This document shows, one piece after another, positions 45,180-57,415 of a stretch of DNA of 64,000 nt (position 1 is its first letter; the number at the start of each line of letters is the position of its first letter). The DNA lies in contig OX352773.1 of assembly GCA_947095535.1 (NCBI GenBank), positions 266,344,515 through 266,408,514 on the forward strand, in the 5' to 3' direction. Made by a program: the position numbers and the translations under genes. This DNA comes from Poecilobothrus nobilitatus (lineage: Eukaryota > Arthropoda > Insecta > Diptera > Dolichopodidae). The notes under the pieces are model-generated. The model saw only the letters and a program-made list of their open reading frames with translations. It was not told the DNA's origin and made no database searches.

Positions 45180-45251
45180 TCCAGCCGGGGTTTGAACCCG
45201 AGACCTTTCGTATGAAATGCCGGTGTCTTAACAACTACACCATTGGCTGGA
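45180..45251 (-). repeat. tRNA-like repeat, second family, copy 2
   Basis: On the minus strand, TCCAGCC pairs with the terminal GGCTGGA (perfect 7 bp acceptor-like stem), the D-arm GGTG/CACC pairs, and the T-arm region is GGTTCAAACCCC. The anticodon stem is imperfect. At 72 nt it is close to a real tRNA, but the recurrence at 15948-16022 with shared flank indicates a repeat rather than a tRNA gene. Confidence 0.65.
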
Positions 45252-45673
45252 TGTGTTTGTATAATCAACTCTAAAATCCTTCCTAATTATTTTTTTTTAC
45301 ATACATATTTCAACATAAAAGAATATAATATCCTCAAAAAAGACAAGAATTTACAAAGCTTTACTTTAAACGAAGTATAAATACTCCTCTCAAAATTAAA
45401 CAAGTTATGTTCTTCCATAAAATTAAATTATAATTATTATAGTGAAACATTAGGTAAATATTATAATAATTAATTGTTTTTAACTAAGACAATTTAAAAA
45501 AAAGGTTGTTAATCAAATTAAATTAAAACCGGTTTTCAATTATTTTACAGAAGGAAAAAATGTTTAAAATGATACCAATTATACTAAAATTGAGTTGGAA
45601 TATGCGTTTGCTCTACATATTCCATTACTCTCTTCTTTTAATAACAAAAAATAGTTTAGGTCTTAACTTCAAT
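45252..45673. other. Family D stub, then AT-rich spacer
   Basis: 'atcaactctaaaatccttcc' at about 45258 resumes family D after the inserted tRNA-like unit. Nothing else recognised. Confidence 0.4.
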
Positions 45674-47030
45674 TTAAAAGGAATTAAAGGTCGCGGGCTT
45701 TAAATTTAATGCGCCTATCATTTTTAATTTTGGAAGAGAGACATTTTGAAGAAAGATGTTAATGTTCTTCTTAAACTTATGTAAATCGTACACATATGAA
45801 TTACCAACTTTAGGGAACACATGTGATGGTATATGGTTCCACAAACGGGACGTGCGCATGACAAACGAATTTCCAAAGGCTGTATTTCGCCACCTTGATA
45901 ACTCAACATGGTAGGGATGAGCATCTGTTGCCCTCCTTGTTTCTCGTTGGAAAACTTTGAGTGGAGGCATTAATTGTTTTATTTCTTTGGAACAAATGTT
46001 AATCCCTATGAGATACCTATAAAACAAGGTCAGTGATCCAACTGTGCAACGGTGGCTGAGTGGAGTGAGCATTGAAGTTACACTGGGGTCGTTGATCAAA
46101 CGAATAGCTCTGTTTTGCACATTATCTAAATAACCCAGTGCTGTTTGAGGCCCTGCAGCCCAAATGTGTGCATTATACTCCATTTTCGGCCTAATGTACG
46201 TTTTTATAGATATTGAGAAGATCAGATGCGGAAAAGAAAGTTTTGCAGCCATACAAAAAACCCAAACATTTAGCTGCATCCTTAGCTATACCAAAAATGT
46301 GATTTGACCAAGTCAATTTTTGGTTTAACCCGATGCCCAGCATGTTTAAATCCGTTGAATGCTGCAAGACTTTTCCCTCAAATAGTAGGTTAGGAACAGT
46401 AGTGGCAATTTTCCGCGAGATCAGACAGCATTGTGTTTTTTTGGTATTGAACTCAACTCTGTTGACTTCACCCCATTTTTGAATTTTTGCTAAATAGTTA
46501 TTTAGCTCACTAATAGTGAAATTTTTCGCTGTTGTATTAATTTGGTGATTAATGTTACAGCGGCTATGAAACTCATAGGAAGCTACAAGGGTGCTGTCGT
46601 CTGCGAAACTATGAATCGGATTGGAGGTTAATGAGAATAGGTCATTGATAAATATTAAGAAGAGAGTTGGGAATAAAATTGATCCCTGGTGGGACACCAG
46701 TATTTATTTTGAATTTGTCAGATGAATATACATCTACCAGTACACGAATCGTGCGATTCGAAAGAAAATCTCCAATCCATTTTAGAAAGACTCTACCTAG
46801 ACCTAATGCTTTGCATTTTGCCAATAGAGCATCGTGCCAAACTCGATCGAAAGCCTTAGAAATATCAAGAGCCACAACATCAGACTGACCAGAATGATGA
46901 AGGTTGATGCTTAGCTTCTTACAAAGGTAAGTCATGAGATCACCGGTTGAACGACGGGCTCGGAACCCGTATTGACGATCATGAAGCAAACCTTTGTTGA
47001 CCAGGTATTTCAGAAGCTTTTGGTATAATT
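45674..47030 (-). pseudogene. 5'-truncated, frameshifted LINE reverse transcriptase
   Basis: Read on the minus strand from about 47030: RT fingers (DRQYGFRARRSTGDLMTYLC), catalytic VALDISKAFDRVWHDAL, and GVPPG followed by a frameshift near 46690. The next frame has QGSILFPTLFLIFINDLF and the FADD motif (HSFADDSTL). A second shift near 46240 leads to the C-terminal part with IRPKMEYNAHIWAAGP, LDNVQNRAIRLIND and LSHRCTVGSLTLFYRYL. This order is typical of jockey/CR1-group LINEs that are common in insects and distinct from the 32.5 kb element. It lacks the endonuclease and ORF1. GC content is visibly higher than in the surroundings. Confidence 0.88.
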
Positions 47031-49079
47031 AAAGGAAAAGTATAGCCTCATTCTTTACGTAAGGTGTTTTTAAAGTTATAGAAACTTTTAAAAAAACCTA
47101 TACTAAATTGATTCTACAGGGGCAGCAAAAAATTATCTTCATGGTTGTACTTTAAAGATATTAAAGAAGTGTGAATATTTGGAAACGATTCGGTCAGAAA
47201 TTTTTTTTTACAGGTCGACATACGAAAAATTGTTAACGAATTATAACTAAATTCATTCAGCAAACTACTACGTTTTGATAAAATGTCGTAGTGACAGAAA
47301 GGATTAATGAAACTTTTCAAAAAACTTTCAAAGTAGTTTGAGCAGATCAAAAACTCTGGAAAATGAAAAACGATTCGGATAGAATTTTTTATTTGGCGTA
47401 CCTGAGAAGGTTAACGTATTGTAATCATGTTAATCTAGAGAACTTCTTCGCTAAGAAACTATACGTTTTAAAAAAATTAGAACTCAATTGGTTAAACAGA
47501 ATGATAATCATGAAAAGTAGAAAAATTCTTTAAAACTTCCCAAATATTTCTCAAACATATCAATTTAGCGATCTCCTTTCGTAAGGAAAGTATATAAATA
47601 ACAACGAAAAATATTTAGCGGGCTCTAGTGCAGCCACAAATTAACGGATCGAAAAGCAAAGTACCCTATTTCGTATTCAGAGGAACATTCCTATACAAAA
47701 TTTTAATATATCTTTTGAATTTATAATTTATAGAATACTTGTCGCGGTTCACGAAATGTTTAAGAAATATTTAATTCTGCCAGTGGTGTACGTTAAGATA
47801 TTATGCTCTTGTTGAAAATTTCAATTGTTAGAATATTTTATGCTTTTGATAAAATTTTGTAGCTCTGAAAAAGTTCTTTAATAATATTTTGAAAACTGTA
47901 TGTTTACAACATATATTATTTTGCCTAGCCTTATTATGCTAAGACATTTTACAAAATAACCGATTTTGGTAAATGAATATTTTGCAATGTTTATTGGTTG
48001 GCTAGCACCTAATAACCAGATAGTGAGTAAATTTCTTAGATTATAAAAGTTCAATTTCAAATATTATATTTCTACATTATATGTAAAGGATTTTTCAAAA
48101 CTAAAAGAGGTACATATATTGAAAAGCTTTTACAACTCTTAGTAATCCATATGACATCGTTTTTAATCCTTATTTCAAACAACTATAATATTATAGAAAC
48201 AAAATGGATCTCTAAGATCGCAAAAAAATATTTTATAGAATGCATGTTTATATGTGAAGCCTAAAATTACGCAAATATTCTAAAGTAGAAATTATTGAAG
48301 AATTTTTGTTACAATAGTCATGGTAGATTTAAAAGGAAAACTATAAGTTGACAGTAATTGAGATCCTAAATTTAACTCAAAATTTTCAAATTTTGACTTA
48401 GTACTTATCTATAAGAAAATTATTCTACATAATATCATACTTTCTTTTTACTATCGAGAGCAATATGATATAAATTTTATTTTAGATTAAAATAATTTAT
48501 TCATTTTGCACCAATCTGATAAAAATTCTAGTCAATATATTTTAAGAAATCTTTATCTTTCCATCCAAACTAGCATTATTTAAAAAAAATTTTATGAAGT
48601 TGCATTATTTATTTCGATACTGATTGTATTTATTTGAATTATATTATATCTACTGAAAGATCGGTAAATGAAGGTTCATCATTGGTTCAATTTTAGCTAA
48701 AAAATTATACAAATTAAAAATAAATTTATTTATTTAATTTATAATTATAGAAATATAATCTTTATAATTTAACCATAAAAACAGAAACTGAAGGGCTTTT
48801 TCAAATAAAAGTAATAGTCTTTTACACTGTAACGACAATGTATAGTTGCTTGCTATATTTCCATCTTTACTTAATAAACGTTACCTATTACTATATTATT
48901 ATTATTTTTATTTCCCCTAGTTTTACATAACTGAAACAAATTTCAAGACTTGTACCTGATACATGTGATCTGATCAAAGTTTCAAAGGCCAACAGCTTAA
49001 ACACTGCGCCAATGATCGGATCAATAACGTATAAAAATGTAATAAAAATCTTTAAAAAATTATAGCATAAGTTAAGTTA
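47031..49079. other. Anonymous sequence, weak internal duplication
   Basis: No gene recognised. 'ggaaacgattcggtcagaaa' at about 47178 and 'aaaaacgattcggatagaat' at about 47367 head two loosely similar about 190 bp stretches, each followed by 'aggttaacgtattgtaatc'-like text. Confidence 0.35.
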
Positions 49080-49640
49080 CCCCAGAAAATTTTTTCTGTA
49101 CCTAATACATATAGTAATAGTTTTCAAAACTATTAGGGTTAAAAGTTGAAAATTCTCTATTTTTAGACACCTGATGTTCATCGTTATGACAAAATAAATT
49201 AAAGCTCTTATTATATTTTTACATCTGTTAAAGATTTTTTAGATATAATGCGTTACGGAACTTTAGCTTCACAGAGTTGACAAAAAGTCTTATTTTTAAT
49301 GTTATGTAAAAACAAAATTCTGCAAGATTTTGCTTCCTTCATATCTCCGCCTAATGAACCTTGAAATTTTGGAAGAATGATCTTTCAAAATTCATAAGTT
49401 ATATGTGAAAAAATATATTTGTACTGGCAACTATTAGGAATCAAATTGAAAGTTTGCTGTGTTTAGACACCTCAAAACGTAAAAATTAAAGTTTTAACAT
49501 TTTATTTTGACATATGTGCTCAACTTTTGTTAATTATATATAGAAACCCTTAAAAAGTGTCTCTTGAAATTCCACAATTTTTTTCTATACATATAAGATA
49601 AAATTAAACTAAAAAACTTTGCTAATTTTGATGGAAGTCA
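49080..49640 (-). repeat. Diverged, inverted copy of dispersed repeat family C
   Basis: 'tctatttttagacacctg' at about 49158 and 'gtttagacacctcaaaacg' at about 49461 are inverted versions of the family C motif 'caggtgtctaaaaatagc'. The spacing fits the two-pass layout of the 38911 copy. Confidence 0.6.
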
Positions 49641-50118
49641 TATGATGTAAATCGTTTAACATTTCAAAAAAAATTAAGTAATATTTTCAAAGAATTCAAA
49701 AAAGTAAAGCAGCTATAGAGCAGAAACATATATTATGTATGTCATCAAATTTTAATGCATATTTAGAATAAAGCGTTATAAAACACCAACTTTAGTGAAA
49801 TATTTCTCGTAATAAAATGACATACAAAAAGGGAAAATAAAGCAGTTTTTGCAATAGTGAGATATATGTCGTTTTAGAAACAAAGTTTCAAAAACGTTAT
49901 CGGCTGAGTTCGTAAATACTGCAGTGTTCATTGAAATTAATGTTCAACTAAAATGCTCAATAATGCAACACCATTTGAAATTAGGTTTAAAAAAATCTGA
50001 AGCTGTATATTAAATCATTTAGTACAAAAGTGGCGAAAAAGCACTTAGGGTAGGTCAAGACGATAACGAATATATTATATTTGTAGGTTATTTTGTAGCA
50101 TTCAAAAGCTTATAGATT
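49641..50118. other. Anonymous sequence
   Basis: Nothing recognised. Confidence 0.35.
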
Positions 50119-50520
50119 ATGGAAGTAAAATTCGAAAGCAATAATGCAGAAATTCAAATGAGGATAATTGTGATGATGATGACGACGACGGGAATTTTTG
50201 TTTTTCCTAAAGAAGGTGGAAATTTTCCAAAGACGTCCTTGGTAGAATCAGATATTATTAAATTTTTATCAGATTATGAAAAGATGAAAAACCTTCATTA
50301 AGCACTAAAAGTAAAGACAATGAAAATATATTTCGGCCAATTTGTGACTTCGAAGATGACATATTTCATTTGGACACAAACAATATTATTCAAAAATGGG
50401 AAGGCGTAAATGAATCAAAAAATGGAGCATCATATATTATACGCACTGTACAACAAAGGTTCAGGTTGTCCAAAAATAATAAGAAGCTCTCAAAATTAGT
50501 TAAATTTTGTTAATAATGTT
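50119..50520 (+). pseudogene. Possible degraded coding stretch
   Basis: Two frames in succession look protein-like: 50119-50301 (includes FPKTSLVESDIIKFLSDYEK), then, after a shift, SKDNENIFRPICDFEDDIFH and NNIIQKWEGVNESKNGASYI to about 50510. One alternative frame reads an acidic Asp run over the 'gatgatgatgacgacgac' tract. No family recognised; it may be a decayed mobile-element or host gene. Confidence 0.3.
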
Positions 50521-51967
50521 TTAACTGTAATACTCCGAGTTCATTTTAGTATAATAGAAGAATATATGAGAGTTCAAAATTGAAAGAGGCTATAAAAGTT
50601 TGCAACAAATCAAACAAGATTTAAGGTTCATGGTCATTATCAAAGAAGAATGAATGCTATAATACCATAGCAATAGAGATACTATATAGGAGAACAATAC
50701 AGAAAGGTATATCACGTTAATTATTCTAATATTAAATTTTCCATTTTTTTTCTTTTTTTTTACTAACTTTCGATGATATGTATATTGATTTTATAATTTT
50801 TTGACAAGTTATAGTAAAAATAGTTAAGTTTGCTAATTTTATTAACTACTATTGTGTTTTTTTTTGTATAAATATATTAAATGCATGCATTATTGTCGGA
50901 CTTATGATAATATACATACCTGAAAATTTCAAATTGTTGAAACGATTGGAAGTGAATTAAATTTGTATAAAAAATTCCCTTAGTCGAGGACAAAGCAAGG
51001 TAATGAAAAGCATTAAAAAAACAATATAAAGGTAAAAAAATTAATATATATATTTTTATTTTTAATACAAAAACATGAGTATTCATTAACTGTCAAAAAT
51101 AATCTAAAATATTTCAACTGATGTATCTTGTTACACATCTCATTACATATATGTATATAAAATATTATTACCTAGATTTCACTGTTGCAACAAAGCATTT
51201 AAAAAAAAATTGATTTGATAAACTGAATTTTAAAATTTCGAAATATCAAATAAACATTTTCAGTCATCAAACAAATTCGAAAATTGACGAAAAAGTTTAA
51301 AAATATATAGTAAAATTATATTACATGATATAATAATTAAAAAAATTAAATTAAAAAAGAGAATTAAAAAAAATTTAACCAGACAAAGTTATTTAAAAAA
51401 TTTTTAATTTTTGTTTTATGCAAAAATTTATCAAATGTAACTCAACAAACAACAAATAATTCTTGTTTAAATGGTGATTCTCTAAAATTAATCTCTTGTT
51501 AATTTAATATTTTATTGTTATTTGTATAAAATATATATTAATTTAAAATTAATTAATTTATTGATTTATATTAATATTTTTATAAAGTATAAATTTATTT
51601 ATTTATCAAAAACAATTTGAATAAATGTTTGAACATATAACATTTGAATAAATAATTAAGATTAAAAGCAAATATCGCAAAAATTTTGAAAATAACATGT
51701 ATGTATATATATGTATATATGACGCATATGTATATATGACGTATATATGACAAAGAGTTTATTTTTTGCTTAAAATCAAGCCATTTGGACCATACAAAAA
51801 CAAAAACAAATTGTGGATCAGTCAATAATAAAAATCGCGCGAAATAAATTAGTATATAAATATAGTTATCTAAATAACAACAACGCTACAAAAAAACCAA
51901 ACTTCACCTATGTATTTTATAATGAATGAAATGATCACGCAATTCGCAAAAACTTACTTCTATTTTA
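50521..51967. other. AT-rich region with a stub of the duplicated promoter block
   Basis: Around 51640-51690 'taacatttgaataaataatt' and 'agcaaatatcgcaaaaattt' resemble the block upstream of both secreted-protein genes (5240-5300, 44080-44130). No signal-peptide exon or tail exon was found nearby. Confidence 0.35.
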
Positions 51968-52813
51968 TTATACCCCTATGAACTATGTTCAAGAGTATAA
52001 TAAATTTGCCATTACGTTTGTGACACCTTAAAGCAATCGAGCTAGTTATAGTGTCAAAGGTATAGATCGACTCAGAATCGAATTCTGAGTCAATTAAGCC
52101 ATGTGCGTCCGTTCGCCCGTCTGTCCGCACGATAACTCAAAAAATAAAGGAGCTAGGAGGCTGAAATTATCTTTACGTCACTTTTGTAAAATTGTTAGTT
52201 TCGCTATTTAAATCCATCATTTTCAGCCGCCGGGTTCGAGTAGCTGCCTTACAACTTTTTTCTTTATATATAGAAATAACTCAGTATCTATTGGAGCTAG
52301 GTATCAATTTCCAAAATGATGTCGAGTTACAGGCCACACAACATCTGTAAAATTTGGTTTTGCTAATGCGACAGGTTCGGGTAGCTACCATACAACTTAT
52401 CTTTTTAAATGAAAATAACTTAGTGCTCATTGCCGCTAGGTATCTGAAATTTAGTGAAGAGATACATGCCAAAAACTTTTGTAAAATTTGGTTGGCTTAG
52501 AACAGTCGGTTCAACAACTTCTGCAAAATTTGGTTGTGCTAGTGCAACAAGTTCGGGTAGCTGCCATACAACTTCTCTTTTTAAATTAAAATAACTCAGA
52601 AACTATTGAAGCTAGGTATCTGATATTTAGTGAAGAGGTGTCGAGTTACATGCCAACTATTTTTATAATATTTGGTTGGTTTAGAGCAGTCGGTTCAGGC
52701 TTCTTTCATCTCTTGGAACTTAATGAAGCTAGGCGTCTGATATCTTACATCAAGTTTGATGATGATAAAGTTTTATGGCAACAACATCTGTAAAGTTTGG
52801 TTGTGCTGGTATA
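51968..52813 (-). repeat. GGAC-tailed dispersed repeat family A, inverted copy
   Basis: Begins with the reversed tail ('ttatacccctatgaactatg', 'gacaccttaaagcaatcgag', 'cccgtctgtccgcac') and runs into reversed 260 bp-type units ('ttcgggtagctgccatacaa'). Truncated before the head. Confidence 0.9.
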
Positions 52814-53139
52814 TTGAGTAAAAAAAGTGGTATATTATGAAGTTCATATAGCCAAATTAAAATATTCATATAGACAAACTAAAAAAAGAAAATAACTAGC
52901 AAAATTAAAATTTAGTTTTTAAGGTCTAGTCATAAGTACACATATGGTATACATATTTTGTAAAACTTTTTTATATACATATGTATGTAATTTAAAAATC
53001 TATTTTAAAAAAAAAGAATTAAATCTATTAATAAAAAAAAATATATAAATGTATACAAATGTATTTTGTCTCGCAAATAAACCAATAACTTTATTAAAAA
53101 AAAAAAAAATGTTTTTTTTTTTAATGCATTTCTCTGCCA
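52814..53139. other. AT-rich spacer
   Basis: Nothing recognised. Confidence 0.4.
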
Positions 53140-53295
53140 CATAAATGTGGACAGGAAATTACAGTTCAGGCGTGGCTGTTAATGTTGTTAGGGGAAATAA
53201 CTCTTACGACGAGTGTGAGATTCGAACCTACACTCCCTCGGTGTTTACAGAGTATTTTATACGCTCTTACCCACTAGGCCACCGAGGACCCAAAA
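53140..53295 (-). repeat. tRNA-derived SINE-like unit, copy 4
   Basis: On the minus strand: 'GGTCCTCGGTGGCCTAGTGG', 'AAACACCGAGGGAGTGTAGG' and 'TTCGAATCTCACACTCGTCG'. The CCTCGGTG/CACCGAGG complement is intact. About 60 bp of possible 3' body follows to 53140. Confidence 0.85.
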
Positions 53296-55026
53296 AAAAA
53301 AATTATTTTCCTCTTGATAGAACTGCTAATGAATTTGAACGATTTTATCTCATTACACTTGATTTATAGCAATTTAAGGGTAATGAAGTATCATTCAGAT
53401 CCTGCACTACAGGAGTAGCAAAAACTATTTCAAATAATTTTTTGAGCTGATAAAACTTTAATTTTATATAAATAAATTTATATAATATAGAATTCTTTTA
53501 TTTTAAAATAGGTAGACTATTTTTGTCAAGACTTGTAGACTTAAAAGTTATGGTAGTTATATACTATGAACCTATAAGAAATCAGAAATTTTCGTTGCTT
53601 TTCAAATATATTAAAAAAAAATATTCTATCAAAAATTTTAATGTTCAGTTTAGTTTTTCTTTTTATAAAAAAAAAAAAAAAGGAAAAAACAACGTATCTA
53701 TTTCAAAACATATAATTCTTAAACTTTAAAAGCTATTAAATAAGAAATCGCATTATTGTTTAGTTAATTTTATTCTCGTAAACAAGATATGAATCGTACA
53801 AATCGGACCAATGGTTTTTAAGCTTTTTTTAGTATGTATCGTTTGATTCGATAATTTCGTTTTAGAAACAATAATTTTTCTGTGCAGTGTTATAAAATGT
53901 GCCCTACCTAGTTCATACAACATTCACGATATACACAAAATTTTTTATGTATTTTTGCGGGGAGAAATGAATACTTTTGTGATAAGGACACAAAAGTATA
54001 TACATATGGGAGAAATGAATGTACTCAACCAAACTAAAAATTCAGGTCAGCAATGAAAATTTGTTTGCGATCTTGCCCATTAGGACGAATCGTCGCTGGT
54101 TCTGTGTTATATTTCTATTTCTAGTTATATATTCAGTCATATTTTTTTAAACTTTCAAATATGTAAAAGTTAAGTAGCCTCAAAATTTAAATGTTGTTGC
54201 AAACGAACTTCATGTTTACTGAGTAATTTTTTCTATAAACAGTAGCATTTGAATTAATGAATTATTAAATGAAATGATTATTGAATTGAATTATTATGAA
54301 TGAAAATTAAAAAATTTAATTAATTTTTTATTTATATTTTTAAAGAATATATTACACAGATTCATATTAATGTAATTTAATAATATGTAATGAATATGTA
54401 AATTTGAATTTTTAATATTAATAATTGGAGGCAGAATTACCCAATGTTGACCAGACAAAATGTTGTTAGTTGTAACTCTTATTAGTTAGTTGACTTTATC
54501 TTATGTGTAGACCAAAAAAAACTTAACCTGTACAACTCTTAAACTCGGATACTTGTCAATGCGATAACACAATACTATCTATTGTAAATCTCCGAATATA
54601 GTGAAATCAGTACGTATATTGTAATGTCTTAAATTATTTCTTCAGATGCCATTCGATAAAGAGAAACTGTAATTGTATATTTTAAAATTTATGTGAAGTG
54701 TTTTCACATTTGAAAATGATTAGTATAACAACCAATATCACGAAGAATATTTTAATAATTTATTTTATCCTAGTAGAATAAAATAAAGTATTAAAGCATT
54801 TATCAAAAACTTGTTCAAATTGGACCAATTGGTTCAATTTCACATTACATTTTTTAAAAATAAATAAATGATAAAAGAATGATGTTAAAGTATAAAAATA
54901 TATGTGAAAACTGTTTTTCTAAAAGAATCCTTTATCCAAGAAGTTTTGTTGTTTTCCAAATAAATATATTTAAATTTAGTAATAAACATGCACTTTTTTG
55001 CAGAGTTTGATTTTATAATTTATTAA
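53296..55026. other. AT-rich region, no supported gene
   Basis: Only short, low-complexity open frames. No repeat family of this window recognised. Confidence 0.4.
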
Positions 55027-55062
55027 CTAGGGAAAACGCCCATCAGATGACGGGCGCACGGC
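55027..55062 (-). mobile_element. Helitron-type 3' terminus (second)
   Basis: On the minus strand, GCCCGTCATCTGATGGGC forms a hairpin (GCCC/GGGC extended by TCA/TGA), followed by 'GTTTTCCCTAG' and T. A hairpin about 10 bp from a CTAG-T end is the Helitron 3' signature. The element would extend to the right; its 5' end and any Rep/helicase were not found. Confidence 0.6.
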
Positions 55063-55504
55063 GAATAAAGAATGTTTTTTTTAATGCTCTGTATATGTTA
55101 TTGTTAATCCGGACCCAATCAATTTTAAATAATAAAATTTAAATTTTGTTTTTTCTTTTTTCGAGTAGCAAAAAAAAAATTCGGTCATATGCTGGGTGAC
55201 TCCTTAGAAAATCTTTGATTGAAATACATATTAAAATGCGTGTAATACGAGGGTTACTACTAACAGTATTATTACTTTTACTACAATGTAGATATAAACC
55301 ACAAATATACAATGCATTTATTTACATTGCATATAAAGTTTTTGAAGTGTAAACATCTGCTTAAAATTACCATGAACTATTTTACTATTTTTTTTTTTTT
55401 TTTTTAACATACAAATTCGTATTAACTCATAACCTACATTAATTTTTAGAAGGCCTGGACATTGAGAGAGGAAAGCTAAATAGTAGTCCCGTTTTTCAAA
55501 AAAA
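55063..55504. other. AT-rich spacer right of the Helitron end
   Basis: Presumably part of the non-autonomous Helitron. No gene. Confidence 0.35.
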
Positions 55505-55745
55505 TACACGTAGTCTTATGGAAAAAAATAGTAGTCCTTCTAGAAATCTGGAAATAACACAAAAAATACAGATTTTTTTTAATTTCGTCCTAAGGGAGCA
55601 TTAAAGTTCCATTTTTTTACGTTTTTTAGTAAAAAGAAATTTTTAAAAATTGTAAATTTTCATTCATAAATATGCATTTTAAAAAATGTCTTCCAACTAC
55701 TTTTCAACACAAAAAAGCTTCTTAAAAACTTTTTAAAAGAGCATT
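55505..55745 (-). repeat. GGGGGCC-ended repeat, diverged copy e
   Basis: 'cgtagtcttatggaaaaaa', 'ctggaaataacacaaaa' and 'ttcattcataaatatgcat' occur in the same order as in copy d, but strongly diverged. Confidence 0.65.
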
Positions 55746-56944
55746 GATTTGGTACATTACTGAGCAAAAAAATGTTGAAAACTAATTTTTATTGCAATAT
55801 CGATTTGCTTTAATAAATAAAGTAAATTTTTTAGAATGCATATAAAATTAAGTGCAAAAAATATATTATTTAATTATTTTTACAATAAGTATTTATGTTA
55901 ACTTATTTAAAAATTTTATTAATATAATGAAATAAATTAATAGTTATTTGTCTTTTCACACCACCTTTGGGGTAGGGGATATGGCGATTTTTTTTAAAAT
56001 GGTATAGCCTGAAGACTAGGCCTTAAACTAAAATAATAAAAAAAAATATATATTAATACTTACAAAAAATATATAAATAATTTTTTAACAAAATAATATA
56101 ATATATTTAAAATAAAATTTAATAAAACAAAATAAAGTAATTAATTTACAACAAAACAATATTAAAAAAATTAAAAAAACAAAAAATATGACAGTAATTT
56201 ATATTTTCCGACAGGATAGAAATAATAGATCTTGAGTGGCCAAAAATTAAAAATGACATGACGATGGTATGACAACTATATTTAGGTACCTTCATATCTA
56301 AAAGAGTAATTTGGTCAATAATAATATTTAATTTTTTGCGCTTTTCAATATTTTCGTTTTGCGCTTTTCGTTCAATATTTTGAAATTATTTTGTTTCTGT
56401 ATTAGCTGTCCAGAAAGTATTACCATTGTCAAATAGGTAACTTAGATCGTTATTAATTGTTATTCTAAATTTAAGATCACATTTAAAGTAATTATTTTCT
56501 ATTCAAATATATAAAACAATATTATTTTGGTCTTTATATAATTTCCAGTATTTTAAATTTATTTTTTTTACTAACATTCAAAACTAAATTAGAGAAATTT
56601 AAAATTATATTATCATCGCGTAAATTTTTATTATTCGTTTCTATTAAATTTACCAAGTAATGGTGACTGAAAATACTTGGAACTGCATCAGGATTAAACG
56701 CGGACTTTTATCTTTTATCATTATTTAATTTAAAACACGATTCTGAAAAATGCAATTTACCTATGGAACTATAGACTGTTGGTTACCAGTCTGATATTTG
56801 TACAAGGCTCTTTTAATCTTCTCAAAGGCTCCCTATCTGGAAATTTAAAAGTGGCGATAGATATTCGTGCTATTATCGTGCTATTGCTATCGTGAAATTA
56901 TTAAAACAGGCAATATTAGGCACTAAATAATTAAATTAATTTTT
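55746..56944. other. AT-rich spacer
   Basis: No gene recognised. Confidence 0.4.
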
Positions 56945-57415
56945 TTAAATACGTATTCATACCGAGACTCATATCAATTATCAGGCCATGAAGTGCAGAG
57001 AGTAAAAGCTTAATAAGGGGCCAGCTTTTAACAAATTCACACGCAGTCTTATGGAAAAAAAGTCATTTATAGTCGGCCCCCTAGACTATAAATTTTGAAA
57101 TAACAGAAAAAACCTTTACTACTACCTTTACTTTACGTTACTTTATTCAATTTGGTCCAAAGAGAAAATTAAAGTCGCAACTTTTTTACATAATTCATTA
57201 AAGAAAATATTTTAAAATATAATATTTTCATTCATAAATATGCATTTAAAAAATTGTTTCCTTTACATTTTTTATTTTAAAAGCTTCTTAAGATAAATTG
57301 CCTCAATATCTCAATAGTATACGTCGATACTACTTTCATACTTTAAAATTTATGTACACGCTTATATGGTTATAATCGAGACTCACATCAATTATGAAAT
57401 TATTCATACGCGCGA
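56945..57415 (-). repeat. GGGGGCC-ended repeat, copy d
   Basis: Inverted copy: 'ggccatgaagtgcagagagt', 'agtcggccccctagactata' (57069), 'tttggtccaaagagaaaatt', 'cgagactcacatcaattatg', ending 'tattcatacgcgcg'. Together with copy a it shows the family continuing on both sides of the GGCCCCCT motif. Confidence 0.9.

Noticed and set aside
46667..46888. Plus-strand 73 aa frame.
   Set aside because: Antisense of the LINE reverse transcriptase.
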